Shown: positions 1 through 8,000 of the stretch, in pieces | Numbering within the stretch: position 1 is the stretch's first letter | Layout of the letters: every line of letters starts with the position of its first letter | Assembly (NCBI GenBank): GCA_031263625.1 | Contig: JAISFK010000390.1 | Coordinates: 1-15,328, forward strand | Source: Clostridiales bacterium | GTDB lineage: Bacteria > Bacillota > Clostridia > WRLR01 | DNA: 15,328 nucleotides | Direction of reading: 5' to 3' | Notes under the pieces: model-generated | What the model saw: only the letters and a program-made list of their open reading frames with translations | Told to the model about the DNA's origin: nothing | The model's database searches: none | Position numbers and translations under genes: made by a program

Positions 1-399
1 CACGATAAGCTCGACGCGGCACTGGTCAACAATGCCGAGCGCGATTTCCGCGCCGATTTCCGCGCTGCCGCCATTCCCGCCGGCCTGCTCCAGAATATAC
101 GCGGGCGGCGCCTCGCTCAGGTCTTTGTACAGCACGGCGACCCCATCGACATTTTTGTCGCTGTCGTAGTGGTAAAATGTCCGCCATGCGTCGCCGTCCT
201 GCTGAACGGCCATCCAGAGGGTGGTTCGCTCGATTTCGCGAATGTCCCTGTCGAAAAGCGGGCTGGACGCGAGCGGCGCAATGCTGGACGCCTGCGACAA
301 GCTGGCCGGCTGGGCCAGCGCCAAAGCCGGCGCCGCTGCCGGCAAGAGCGCCATGGCGCCCGCCAAAATCAGGCTTGCGAGAAACTTGGTTTTTTTCAT
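1..399 (-). CDS. Secreted protein of unknown function, 5' part (runs off the window)
   Basis: The frame is open from an ATG at 399 to the window edge, giving 133 codons of the N-terminal part. The start is supported by a purine-rich AAGGGG Shine-Dalgarno a few bases upstream. The protein begins MKKTKF, followed by a hydrophobic run (LASLILAGAMALLPAAA) and an ALA-type cleavage region near residues 25-30, so a Sec signal peptide is clear. No lipobox Cys is seen. The mature part starts with a Ser/Ala/Gln-rich linker and continues into a segment with WMAVQQDGDAWRTFYHYDSD and DGVAVLYKDL, which looks like a small beta-rich extracellular domain. I do not recognise the family. It is divergent from the darA operon, with about 320 bp between the starts. 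Confidence 0.75.
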   Translation of the reverse strand, partial: MKKTKFLASLILAGAMALLPAAAPALALAQPASLSQASSIAPLASSPLFDRDIREIERTTLWMAVQQDGDAWRTFYHYDSDKNVDGVAVLYKDLSEAPPAYILEQAGGNGGSAEIGAEIALGIVDQCRVELIV

Positions 400-522
400 G
401 TCAATTCCCCTTCCGTTTGCGCCCGCATTTTCCGCGTTTTTCATATATTCATTACGCTGTTTATACCCATTTTCGCGGAACGGCAAACGGCAAGCGCGTT
501 CAGTTCGGCAATCGCTGAGGAT

Positions 523-620
523 CGGAACGGTCGAAACTGGTTGGAACGGTGGCCGGCGGTCGAAACTAGTCGAAACTGAGCGGAACCAGTCGGAACTAGT
601 CGGAACTAGTCGGAATTTCC
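523..620. repeat. 10-bp tandem repeat (minisatellite) upstream of darA
   Basis: From 561 the sequence runs in 10-bp steps: CGAAACTAGT, CGAAACTGAG, CGGAACCAGT, CGGAACTAGT twice, then CGGAATTTCC. Looser copies (CGGAACGGT, CGAAACTGGT, TGGAACGGT) start at 523. It ends about 20 bp upstream of the darA -35 box. There is no gene in the 400-637 spacer. Confidence 0.85.
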
Positions 621-637
621 CGCTCCCGGCGCCGTAA

Positions 638-666
638 TTGTATTTTGCTCGCGGATGCTGTATAAT
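638..666 (+). promoter_or_regulatory. Sigma-A type promoter for the darA-yaaR-holB-ricT operon
   Basis: A TTGTAT -35 (638-643) and a perfect TATAAT -10 (661-666) are separated by 17 bp. Transcription would start near 673, leaving a leader of about 45 nt before the darA GTG. Its place next to darA indicates that this operon starts here rather than at an upstream tmk gene. Confidence 0.75.
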
Positions 667-716
667 GCGAATATACAAAACAAACATTGCTACTGACAAT
701 GAAGGAGGTGGGGATC

Positions 717-1052
717 GTGAAGCTGATTCTGGCTATCGTTCATGACGAGGACGGCGCGAGAGTGCTCGAGTCCTTAAACAAAGGCGGCTTTAGCGTGACG
801 CGGCTCAGCTCGTCGGGCGGCTTTCTGAGGGCGGGGAACACGACGCTGGTCGTGGGGACCGACGAGGACAAGGTGGACGAGGTGCTCCAGCTGATCAAGA
901 AATCGTCCAAGAGCAGGAAGCAGATAATCGACACCTCGTCGCTGGGCGCGAACAACTCGATGGGGGGCGTCTACATGCCGTACCCCGTCGAGGTGACGGT
1001 CGGCGGGGCGACCATATTCGTCCTGGACGTGGACCGCTTTGAGAAGATATAG
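717..1052 (+). CDS. darA: Cyclic-di-AMP receptor, PII-like (DarA/YaaQ/PstA family)
   Basis: This is a small cytosolic PII-like protein that binds the second messenger c-di-AMP as a trimer; its downstream partner is generally not established. At 111 residues it matches the family size (about 109). The N-terminal strand KLILAIVHDED, the segment TRLSSSGGFLRAGNTTLVVG (residues 28-47, containing the ligand-binding GGFL/GNTT signature) and the C-terminal strand ATIFVLDVDRFEK are typical. I chose the GTG at 717 because a perfect GGAGG (704-708) lies 8 bases upstream; a TTG at 687 in the same frame would put that Shine-Dalgarno inside the gene and add non-conserved residues. It is the first gene of the operon, 27 bp before yaaR. 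Order and sequence together make the call secure. Confidence 0.95.
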   Translation: MKLILAIVHDEDGARVLESLNKGGFSVTRLSSSGGFLRAGNTTLVVGTDEDKVDEVLQLIKKSSKSRKQIIDTSSLGANNSMGGVYMPYPVEVTVGGATIFVLDVDRFEKI

Positions 1053-1079
1053 GGGAAACGCCGGCGGCGGGCGCGCAAG

Positions 1080-1523
1080 ATGAAGGTTAAGGATATATCG
1101 CGCGGCGCGAAGGCGCCGGAGGCGGCGCGCGAAAGCCCGCCTGACGGCAAGCCCCAGGCGAGTTTTTTCAGCGTCGCGAAAAGCGTCGAGGACAAAAACG
1201 TCGTGGAGCGCCTGCGGGCCATGGCCGCGAATATATCCGCCCAGGGGGAGAAGCTTGCCGACAAGGTGGACATCCGCGAGCTGCGCGCCTACAAAAAAAT
1301 GATCTCCGACTTTATGGAGGAGGCCGTCGGCAACTCCAGAAAGTTCTCGAAGCAGAGCTTTCTCGACAGGCGTGGGAGGCACAAGGTCTACGCGGTCATA
1401 AAGAAGGTGAACGGCGAGCTGGACGAGCTGACGGAGGAAGTGCTGCACGGCGAAAAGGACAGGATTAAGATCCTGAAAAAGCTCGACGAAATCCGCGGCC
1501 TGATTCTCGACATGCTGATGTAG
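1080..1523 (+). CDS. yaaR: YaaR family protein (DUF327), function unknown
   Basis: This 147-residue, mostly helical protein lies in the position that yaaR holds between darA and holB in Firmicutes. The first 35 residues are Ala/Pro/Lys-rich and probably disordered. The conserved part starts at FFSVAKSVEDKN and continues with long amphipathic helices: LADKVDIRELRAYKKMISDFMEEAVGN, then KVYAVIKKVNGELDELTEEVLHGEKDRIKILKKLDEIRGLILDML. The ATG at 1080 has only a weak purine stretch upstream, so translation may depend on coupling with darA. No enzymatic motif is visible. The family has no firmly assigned role. Its persistent linkage with holB and darA suggests a housekeeping function, which is inference. 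Confidence 0.88.
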   Translation: MKVKDISRGAKAPEAARESPPDGKPQASFFSVAKSVEDKNVVERLRAMAANISAQGEKLADKVDIRELRAYKKMISDFMEEAVGNSRKFSKQSFLDRRGRHKVYAVIKKVNGELDELTEEVLHGEKDRIKILKKLDEIRGLILDMLM

Positions 1524-1590
1524 GGCTGCGAGCGAAAAAAACAGACGGCGCGCAGACGGGCGGGCGATACGGGGGGCTTGGCGCAAAGGC

Positions 1591-3099
1591 GTGTTTGAGG
1601 GACTGGTTGGGCAAAAGGCGATAAAGGACAGGCTGGCGGCCCAGCTCCTGCGCGACAGGCTAAAGCACGCATACCTGTTTTACGGCGAGGCGGGCATGGG
1701 CAAGCGGGCGTTTGCCGCCGCGCTGGCCGCCGCGCTGCTCTGCGCGGGCGGCCCGGCAGGCGACGCGGCGCCGGGCGGCGAGGCGGGCGGCGCCGCTCCC
1801 GGCTCAGGCCATTTCGGGGGCGGCGCGGGCGAAACCGCACTTGGCACAGGCTATTACGGGGGCGGCGTGGCTCATGCCGCCTATGGCGAGGGCTATGCCG
1901 GGCGCGGCTCAGGCCATGCCTCCCGCGACGCGGGCCAAGCCGCCGCTGGCGGCGGCGCTTTCGGCGCGGGCGGCTCAGGCGACGCCGAGAGCCTGCGGCT
2001 CCCGTGCCGGGCCTGCGCCCCGTGCAGGCTGTTTCGCGGCGGCGCGCTGGACGACTACATATGCATCGACACGAAGGCCAGGTCCATCTCGATTGACGAG
2101 ATCAGGCGCGTCATTGGCTGGGTTTCCGTCCGGCCCATGGTATCCCGCCGGAAGGTCTACGTCATCGCCGACGCGGACAAGATGACCGAGCAGGCGCAGA
2201 ACGCCCTGCTCAAAACGCTTGAGGATCCGCCGCCCTATGTCCACGCCGTGCTGACGGCCTCCAGGCCGGAGGCCCTGCTGGAGACGATCCGCTCCCGGTG
2301 CGAGGCGGTCAGGTTTGCCAGATACGGCGACGACGAAATACGCCGCATACTGGCGGATCGCCAGGATTTGGCGTGGGAGCGGGAATTGGCGGGACGGCAA
2401 AAAACGGCGGGGCGCCGGGCGGCGGCGGCAGCCCCGCCCTCGCGCGGCGCGGCGGGCGGCGCGACGGCGAAATCCCACGGCGCCCTAGGCGGCGGCGGAA
2501 GCTATGGCGGCGGCGCTGCGGGCGAGGCGGGCGGCGGCGAGGCCGCGATTTTCGTGAGGCTCGCCGGCGGCGTCCCCGGAAAAGCCATTGAAATGGCGCA
2601 GTCCGAAGGCTTCGCGGAATTGCGCGGCGCGACGGCGGAGCACATGCGCGGCCTCATCCTCGGAAGGCCGGAGGCTGAATACCTGTTCACGGAGTTTTTG
2701 GAAAAGCAGAAGAGCGACTGCCAGAAGATCGCCGACATCGTGGTTCACATGCTGCGCGATCTCTGGATTCGCTCCGTCATGGGCGGCGGGCCGGCGGGCG
2801 CGGCTGCTGGCGCAGGCGCTGGCTTTGGCGCCGGATCGGGCGCATACGCAGGCGCGGGAATGGGCGCGGGCGCATACGCCGGAGCGGGCGCATACGCCGG
2901 AGCGGGCGCCGAAAGGGCGGGCGGCGCCGCGCTGGCGCTGCAGCTGCCGCTGCCGGCCGACCCGCAAAAGATTCCGGAATGCATCGAGGCGATCGAGGGC
3001 CTGCGCGCGGCCATGCTGGCAAACGCCAACTACGCGCTCGCCGCGAACATGATGGCGATGAAGGTCGGCGAGCTTTGCGGCTGGGCGGCCCGCCAATGA
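1591..3099 (+). CDS. holB: DNA polymerase III delta' subunit with three Gly/Ala-rich insertions
   Basis: The delta' subunit is part of the clamp loader that places the sliding clamp on primed DNA. Family features are clear: GQKAIKDRLAAQLLRDRLKHAYLFYGEAGMGK (a P-loop-like GEAGMGK, residues 32-38), zinc-site cysteines C51, C139, C142 and C145, the segment QAQNALLKTLEDPPPYVHAVLTAS, and the SRC motif at 235-237. It is 502 residues long against about 330 in B. subtilis. The excess lies in three low-complexity insertions at about residues 52-134, 272-316 and 398-446; removing them leaves about 325 residues. The first separates C51 from the CxxCxxC part of the zinc module. The start is GTG (1591) with a poor Shine-Dalgarno. 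The frame stays open through all insertions, which argues for a functional gene. It ends in an ATGA overlapping a short unrelated frame, 69 bp before ricT. Confidence 0.95.
   Translation: MFEGLVGQKAIKDRLAAQLLRDRLKHAYLFYGEAGMGKRAFAAALAAALLCAGGPAGDAAPGGEAGGAAPGSGHFGGGAGETALGTGYYGGGVAHAAYGEGYAGRGSGHASRDAGQAAAGGGAFGAGGSGDAESLRLPCRACAPCRLFRGGALDDYICIDTKARSISIDEIRRVIGWVSVRPMVSRRKVYVIADADKMTEQAQNALLKTLEDPPPYVHAVLTASRPEALLETIRSRCEAVRFARYGDDEIRRILADRQDLAWERELAGRQKTAGRRAAAAAPPSRGAAGGATAKSHGALGGGGSYGGGAAGEAGGGEAAIFVRLAGGVPGKAIEMAQSEGFAELRGATAEHMRGLILGRPEAEYLFTEFLEKQKSDCQKIADIVVHMLRDLWIRSVMGGGPAGAAAGAGAGFGAGSGAYAGAGMGAGAYAGAGAYAGAGAERAGGAALALQLPLPADPQKIPECIEAIEGLRAAMLANANYALAANMMAMKVGELCGWAARQ
1801..1968 (+). 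repeat. 42-bp degenerate tandem repeat inside holB (14-residue unit, 4 copies)
   Basis: Insertion 1 of HolB consists largely of four 42-bp units starting at 1801, 1843, 1885 and 1927. At protein level the units begin GSGHFGGGAG, GTGYYGGGVA, GEGYAGRGSG and DAGQAAAGGG. The unit length is a multiple of three, so expansion or contraction keeps the frame. Confidence 0.8.
2841..2906 (+). repeat. 18-bp tandem repeat inside holB (AYAGAG unit)
   Basis: The unit CGCATACGCCGGAGCGGG occurs as two exact adjacent copies at 2871-2888 and 2889-2906, with a diverged copy at 2841-2858. It encodes AYAGAG steps in HolB insertion 3. The exact identity of two copies suggests a recent duplication. Confidence 0.85.
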
Positions 3100-3168
3100 A
3101 CGACATTCGCATATTTCACGGGCCGAGCGCCGCGAGGCGGCGGCGGCCAGACGGAGGCGGTTTTTATT

Positions 3169-4044
3169 ATGGCGCAGATAGTCGGGGTTCGGTTCAAAAC
3201 GGCGGGCAAGGTGTATTATTTTGATCCGTGCGGCTTTGACATAAATGGCGGCGACTTTGTGATAGTGGAAACGGCGCGCGGCGTCGAAATCGGCGAAGTG
3301 GCGATGGATCGCAGGGACATGCCGGAATCGAAAATCTCGTCGCCGCTCAAAAAAGTGCTCAGGCCGGCGTCGGAGGACGATCTGGCGCGGTCGAGGCAAA
3401 ACCGGGAAAAGGAAAAAACCGCGTTCGACGTGTGCTCGAAAAAGATAGCGCACCACAAGCTGGACATGAAGCTGATCAGCGTCGAGTACACATTTGACAG
3501 CAACAAGATCATGTTTTATTTCACGTCCGACGGCCGGGTGGATTTTCGGGATCTGGTGAAGGATCTGGCCTCGATCTTCAAGACGCGCATCGAGCTCAGG
3601 CAGATCGGGGTCAGGGACGAGGCAAAGATGCTCGGCGGCCTCGGCATATGCGGCCGCTGCCTGTGCTGCAAGTCGTTCCTGGGCGACTTCCACCCCGTGT
3701 CCATCAAGATGGCGAAGGAGCAGGGGCTTTCGCTGAATCCGACGAAGATATCGGGCAACTGCGGCAGGCTCATGTGCTGCCTGAAGTACGAGCAGGAGGC
3801 ATACGAGTACCTGCTCGCGAGGACGCCGAACGTTGGCGCCATTGTGGCCACGCAGGAGGGTCAGGGCGTCGTCACGGGCGTCGGCCTGCTCAAGGGCCGC
3901 GTGAAGGTGAGGCTGGACAACGGCAACGACTCGGATCTGAAAGATTTTGGCGTCGATGAGGTGCGGCTGCTGAAAAATGCGTCAAAGCGGCGCGGCGGCG
4001 ACAGCGGCCTTGACGCCGCGGCGCTCAAGCATCTGGAGGACTGA
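3169..4044 (+). CDS. ricT: RicT/YaaT, PSP1-domain Fe-S regulatory protein
   Basis: In B. subtilis this protein works with RicA and RicF as a cytosolic complex carrying [4Fe-4S] clusters; it affects RNase Y-dependent mRNA processing, sporulation, competence and biofilm formation. The 291 residues (275 in B. subtilis) show the N-terminal beta part (QIVGVRFKTAGKVYYFDP, VIVETARGVEIGEV) and the PSP1 core with the Cys-rich signature: C161, C164, C166 and C167 in ICGRCLCCKSFLGDFHP, then C198, C203 and C204 in SGNCGRLMCCLKYE. All typical cysteines are present. The ATG at 3169 has GGAGG at 3153-3157, 11 bases upstream. It is the last gene of the operon. The yabA gene that usually follows is missing, and a non-coding repeat region begins instead. 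No ricA or ricF gene is in the window. Confidence 0.95.
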   Translation: MAQIVGVRFKTAGKVYYFDPCGFDINGGDFVIVETARGVEIGEVAMDRRDMPESKISSPLKKVLRPASEDDLARSRQNREKEKTAFDVCSKKIAHHKLDMKLISVEYTFDSNKIMFYFTSDGRVDFRDLVKDLASIFKTRIELRQIGVRDEAKMLGGLGICGRCLCCKSFLGDFHPVSIKMAKEQGLSLNPTKISGNCGRLMCCLKYEQEAYEYLLARTPNVGAIVATQEGQGVVTGVGLLKGRVKVRLDNGNDSDLKDFGVDEVRLLKNASKRRGGDSGLDAAALKHLED

Positions 4045-4061
4045 GCGGCGGGCGCGGGGAC

Positions 4062-4231
4062 GCATTGGCAAATGGACGCGCGGCGCGAGCGGACGCAATG
4101 CGGGGCCAGGCCAAATAGGCGGCGCGGCAGATCGGACGCAACGCGGCGCATTGGCAAATAGACGCATAGCGCAGGGGGAAGCAATGCGGAGCCGCCCGAA
4201 TAGGCGGCGCGGCGCGAGCGGGCGCAATGCG
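4062..4231. repeat. 86-bp degenerate tandem duplication downstream of ricT
   Basis: GCATTGGCAAATGGACGC at 4062 returns as GCATTGGCAAATAGACGC at 4148, and AATAGGCGGCGCGGC at 4114 returns at 4199. This gives two diverged copies of an 85-86-bp unit. A third, partial copy of the second motif (AATAGGCGATGCGGC) is at 4250. The 4045-4507 spacer contains no gene I can support. Confidence 0.75.
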
Positions 4232-4277
4232 GGTGCGCGGGCCAGCTCGAATAGGCGATGCGGCAGGCCGAACGGTT

Positions 4278-4318
4278 GCGATGGCGGCATTGCCTATTTT
4301 TGCATGAGCCGCCATCGC
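4278..4318. other. Long hairpin between convergent ricT and rubredoxin genes
   Basis: GCGATGGCGGC (4278-4288) and GCCGCCATCGC (4308-4318) form a perfect 11-bp stem around a 19-nt loop that contains five T. It sits between two convergent genes, where a transcription end is expected. There is no U-tract after either arm, so it is not a standard intrinsic terminator. It may still stop or protect RNA 3' ends. Confidence 0.5.
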
Positions 4319-4507
4319 GCGTGTCGCCTGCGCGCCGCAGTCCCCCAATGGCGTCCTTTTGGGTTGCCGCCCGCAACCGCCCGCCCTCAGGCTCCGGCCC
4401 GCGCTTTGCGCCCCTGCCGCCCGCTTCGCCCGCCTCCCGCGCCGTTGCCTCCCGCGCCATGCCCCACGCATCCCGTGCGCCTCCTGCGCCATGTCGCGCC
4501 ATGCTCC

Positions 4508-4666
4508 CTACGCCTTCTCGAACATGTCCTTTCCGACGCCGCACAGGGGGCACGCCCAGTCGTCGGGCAAATCGTCGAAGCTCGTTCCGGGAGCGACGCC
4601 ATTGTCGGGATCGCCCTTCTCTGGATCGTAAACATAGCCGCATATGCCGCACACGCGCTTGTCCAT
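4508..4666 (-). CDS. Rubredoxin
   Basis: This is a small cytosolic electron carrier with one iron held by four cysteines; in anaerobes it often supplies electrons to oxygen and peroxide detoxification enzymes. At 52 residues it has the standard length. The four ligands form CxxC pairs at C6/C9 (VCGICGYVYDPEKGDPDNG) and C39/C42 (DDWACPLCGVGKDMFE), and the conserved aromatic and acidic residues between them (Y11, Y13, F30, W37) are present. The ATG at 4666 is preceded by GGAGG nine bases upstream. The gene is a single unit, convergent with ricT and in the same direction as the giant gene upstream of it. The assignment is secure; the electron partner cannot be told from the window. Confidence 0.97.
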   Translation of the reverse strand: MDKRVCGICGYVYDPEKGDPDNGVAPGTSFDDLPDDWACPLCGVGKDMFEKA

Positions 4667-5051
4667 ATTCGCACACCTCCGCTTTCTCTGCCATCTTTGG
4701 CCATATTCGCCGCCTGGCTCCGCGCAAAAACGCGCTTGCGCCGACCCGCCGAATCGGCAGCTTGATCCGCTATATACCCACAAACGCCGCGCCGCTAACA
4801 CGGGTTGCCGCGACGGCGCCCGCGGTGGCGGCCAGCCAAATAGCGCGGCGGGCCAAGCGCCGCTAACACGGGCCGCCGCATCGTCGCCCGCGACGGCGCC
4901 CGCAGGGCCGGCTTTCCCGCCCGCGGCGCGCTTTTTGCCCTGAACGCGGGATAATGCGAGGAGTGGCGCCGCCGTCGCTGCCCTATTGCCCATGCCGCCG
5001 CTGTTTGACGCAATTTTGGCAAATACCCTTGTCGCTGCCTGCGCCGCTCTA
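4667..5051. other. Intergenic stretch without a supported gene
   Basis: This interval separates the giant minus-strand gene from rubredoxin. It is GC-rich, has no frame with a start signal or normal protein composition, and contains a 16-bp direct repeat (separate entry). No clear terminator follows the giant gene. Confidence 0.5.
4789..4872. repeat. 16-bp direct repeat, 68 bp apart
   Basis: GCGCCGCTAACACGGG occurs exactly at 4789-4804 and 4857-4872. CGACGGCGCCCGC also occurs twice, at 4811 and 4891. These look like remains of a larger degenerate duplication in the spacer. Confidence 0.65.
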
Positions 5052-8000
5052 TTAGCCCATGCCCCTCGCCGAGGGGTTGCGACGGGCCTGCTCCTGCCCC
5101 CGTCCCCGCTGATCCCGCCGGTCCTGCCGGCCGGGCGGGCTGTTTTTTTCCTGCGCCCGCGCCAGCTGTCGCGTTGCATCCGGCTGTTGCGCCGGCCGCT
5201 CCGGCTGTCGCGTTGCATCCTGCTGTCGCGCCAGTAGCGCCACATCCTGCAGCCGCATCGGTTGCCGCGTTGCATCCTGCGCCGGCGCGGCCGCGCCCTG
5301 CATCTGCGCCGGCTGTCGCGCCGCGCCCTGCGCTTGCGCCGGCCGTGCCGGCTGTCGCGCTGCGTTCTGCTGCTGCGCCTGCCGCTCCGGCTGCGCTGCG
5401 CCTTGCGGTTGCGCTGCGCCCTGCGCCGGGCGCGTTGCATCCTGTGGCCGCGCTGCATGCTGCAAATCACTGAAAGATATGGCTTCGCGGGATGGGCTGA
5501 ATTTTCTTGCGCCCTCGGCCGCCCGCCCCGCCGCCGCGCCCAGATTCGCGCCGAACAGGTCCGCCTGCTCGTCCTTCCCCAATCCGTCGTATGCCGAGCG
5601 GCCGGGGCCGGCTTTGTCCGTGAAAATAGCGTGGATCGGCCTCAGCGCCTCGACCATGTCTCTCCTTTTTTCATACGCTTCCCTTTGGCCGGAGGCCATG
5701 CCGCTGATTTGGGACGGCGACGCCTCCCGGAACCCGCGCACGATCCCGTCCACCGCGTCGAAATTGCCGATCAGCCGCTCTTTGGCAACATCAGGGCTGA
5801 CGTCCTGCCCATTCAGGCCGCTGTCCCCAATCAGCTGCTTAATGTCCTCGTTATTGACCTCCGGGTACGGCCTGTGGCCCTGCGCGCCTTCCCTGGCGTG
5901 GGCGGCCGCCTCGTCCAGCCTTTGGGCGAACAGCGCCGCCCTGGCCCGATCGTCCGGCAGCGCGTCGTACTCGCTCCGATCCTTGTCGGGGGAGAACATG
6001 TCGTCGATCGGCTTCAGCGCGTCCGCCACGGCCTTGAGCCTTTTATAGCTCTCAAGCTCGCCGGCGCTCATCCTCTCTTGCTGCGCGGGCGACGCCTCCG
6101 TGAAATTGGCGGCGATCTTGTGCACCTCGCCGAAATGATCAATCAGCCCTTGCTTCGTAAAGTCGCAGTCCCGCAGCAGATCGTCCACGGCCTTCCCGTC
6201 AACTTTCGAGACGTAGGGCGGCTCGTTGGCGGCCTCTGCCCGGACGGCTTCGGCATCGGCGGCGCCTTCCGCTACAGCCTCGGCGGCCGCTTCCTCAATC
6301 CCTGCCGGCGCTGCCTGGGCCTCCGCTTCCCGCCGGCGGGCTTCCTCCGCTTCCGCCGCCAGTTTGGCTTCCTCTGCCTCCCGCTGTCTGGCTTCCGCCG
6401 CAAGCCTGGCCTCGCGGCTCGCCGGCGTTTCCATGGCGAAATTGCCCACGCGGACATCCCTGGCCCGAAAAGTGGTGGTTTTCATGGCCTCCCCGCTGGA
6501 ATCGGCGCTGACGGAAAGCTTTACGCCCACAGGAACCGCCTTGCCCAACGCTGCGCGCGCGTCCTGGGCGAACTGCACCACCCGCCTGCCGGCCCCGGCG
6601 GCGCCGGTGCGGGCCACGGCATCCCCGACCCTCGCGGCGGCCCTCGCGGCGGCCCGCCCGGCGCCGGTGTTCGCCGCGGCGTTTCCGGCCCTCGCGGCGG
6701 CTCGCCCTGCGCCCTCTGCGGCCAGCGCGGCGGCATTCTCCATGGCGTCCCCGACCCCCTCCGCGGTTCGCCCGACGCTTGCGGCGGCTCGCCCGGCGAG
6801 CGTTTGCTCGCTGGCCGGGTCTTCCATGTCCCTGCCATCCTCGGCCTCAGCCTCGTCCTCGTCCTCCGGCGCCTCCAGCTCCAATTCTTTTTCCTCGGGC
6901 TGGGCGGCCGCCCGCGGATTTTGGCGCATCACGATCTCGTTTGCGCGGTAATTGGCGCGGTCGTTGAGCATCATCATCCTGCGGAGCGGGTTCGGCTCCG
7001 CCTCGTAGGCGTCCAGCGCCGACTGCTCCATTTCCGACGCCACGTCAAACTCAAACTCTTCGGCGTCGCCCATATCGGCGACCCTTTGAAGCAGCTCGTC
7101 GTTGACGGCGCCGTACTCCGCAAGGAGCTGCCTGACGCGCTCCACCCGCTCAAACCTGTTTTGGTAGGCCTGATTCTCGTCGGCCGACGGCTCCAGCGCG
7201 GCGACCTTGAAGGTTCTTACGTTTTTGGCGCCTACCAAAACATCGCCTTCGTACTCGCGCTCCAAAGCGCTTTGCCTGATCGCGCGGGCCTCGTATTTCG
7301 CCTCGGCCGACCAGTTCTCCGTCAATGCCGCCGATGCCTCCGCCTCGATGCCGGCCTCCATCTTGACCTTTGTGGTGATCCGCTTGCGCGTGGGGGAAAT
7401 GCTCTCCACCGCGCGCTCGCCGCCAATGGAGGCGGAGGCCGCCAGCCGCGCGTCCACGACCTTTTGGCCCCTGGCGGCGCGCCGGTCGCCCTCGGGAACA
7501 ATCAATCCTCCCGCCAAATTCCGGGCCCTGGTCGCATTGTCGGCGAGCGCGCCAATAAACTCGCCCGGCGTGATCTCGGCGGAGATGCCGGCCTCAGCGC
7601 CCAAGGCGCTGATGGTGGATATGCCCCGCACATGGGCCATCATCTGGGCCGGCGTCATGTCCTCCGCCACCAGTAGCCCACCCATGAACTGGCGGCATTC
7701 CTCCTGGCTGTCAAAGCTGAACCTCACGCCCTGGGTGCGGGTCGCCGCCAGCGAGACCTCCACCGACAGGGCGTCGCCATAGCCGGCGTCCGCCACCAGC
7801 TGCGCGCCCACGGCGCCGGACACCACTACCCCGTAGCGCCCGTGCTCGTCGTGGGTGATGACGAACTCGTCCTTGGAGGTCACCCCCAGGGACGCGCTGA
7901 CCTCCGCGCCGGCCGCATCCCCGGACACGCCGACGGTGGCGCCGCCCGAGCGCCGGAAGCGCGCGCTCGTGCCTGCGTTGGCCAGCGCGCCGAAAAGGCG

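Noticed and set aside
687..716. TTG at 687 as the darA start
   Set aside because: It would place the perfect GGAGG inside the gene and add residues that the family lacks; the GTG at 717 fits both signal and family.
3096..3224. Short frame starting in the ATGA that ends holB
   Set aside because: The overlap looks like translational coupling, but the 42-residue product runs out of frame into ricT and lacks any conserved feature. It may help couple ricT translation, but I do not call it a gene.
2485..3693. 402-codon minus-strand frame over holB and ricT
   Set aside because: Overlaps two secure genes and is Arg/Ala/His-rich; a GC shadow.
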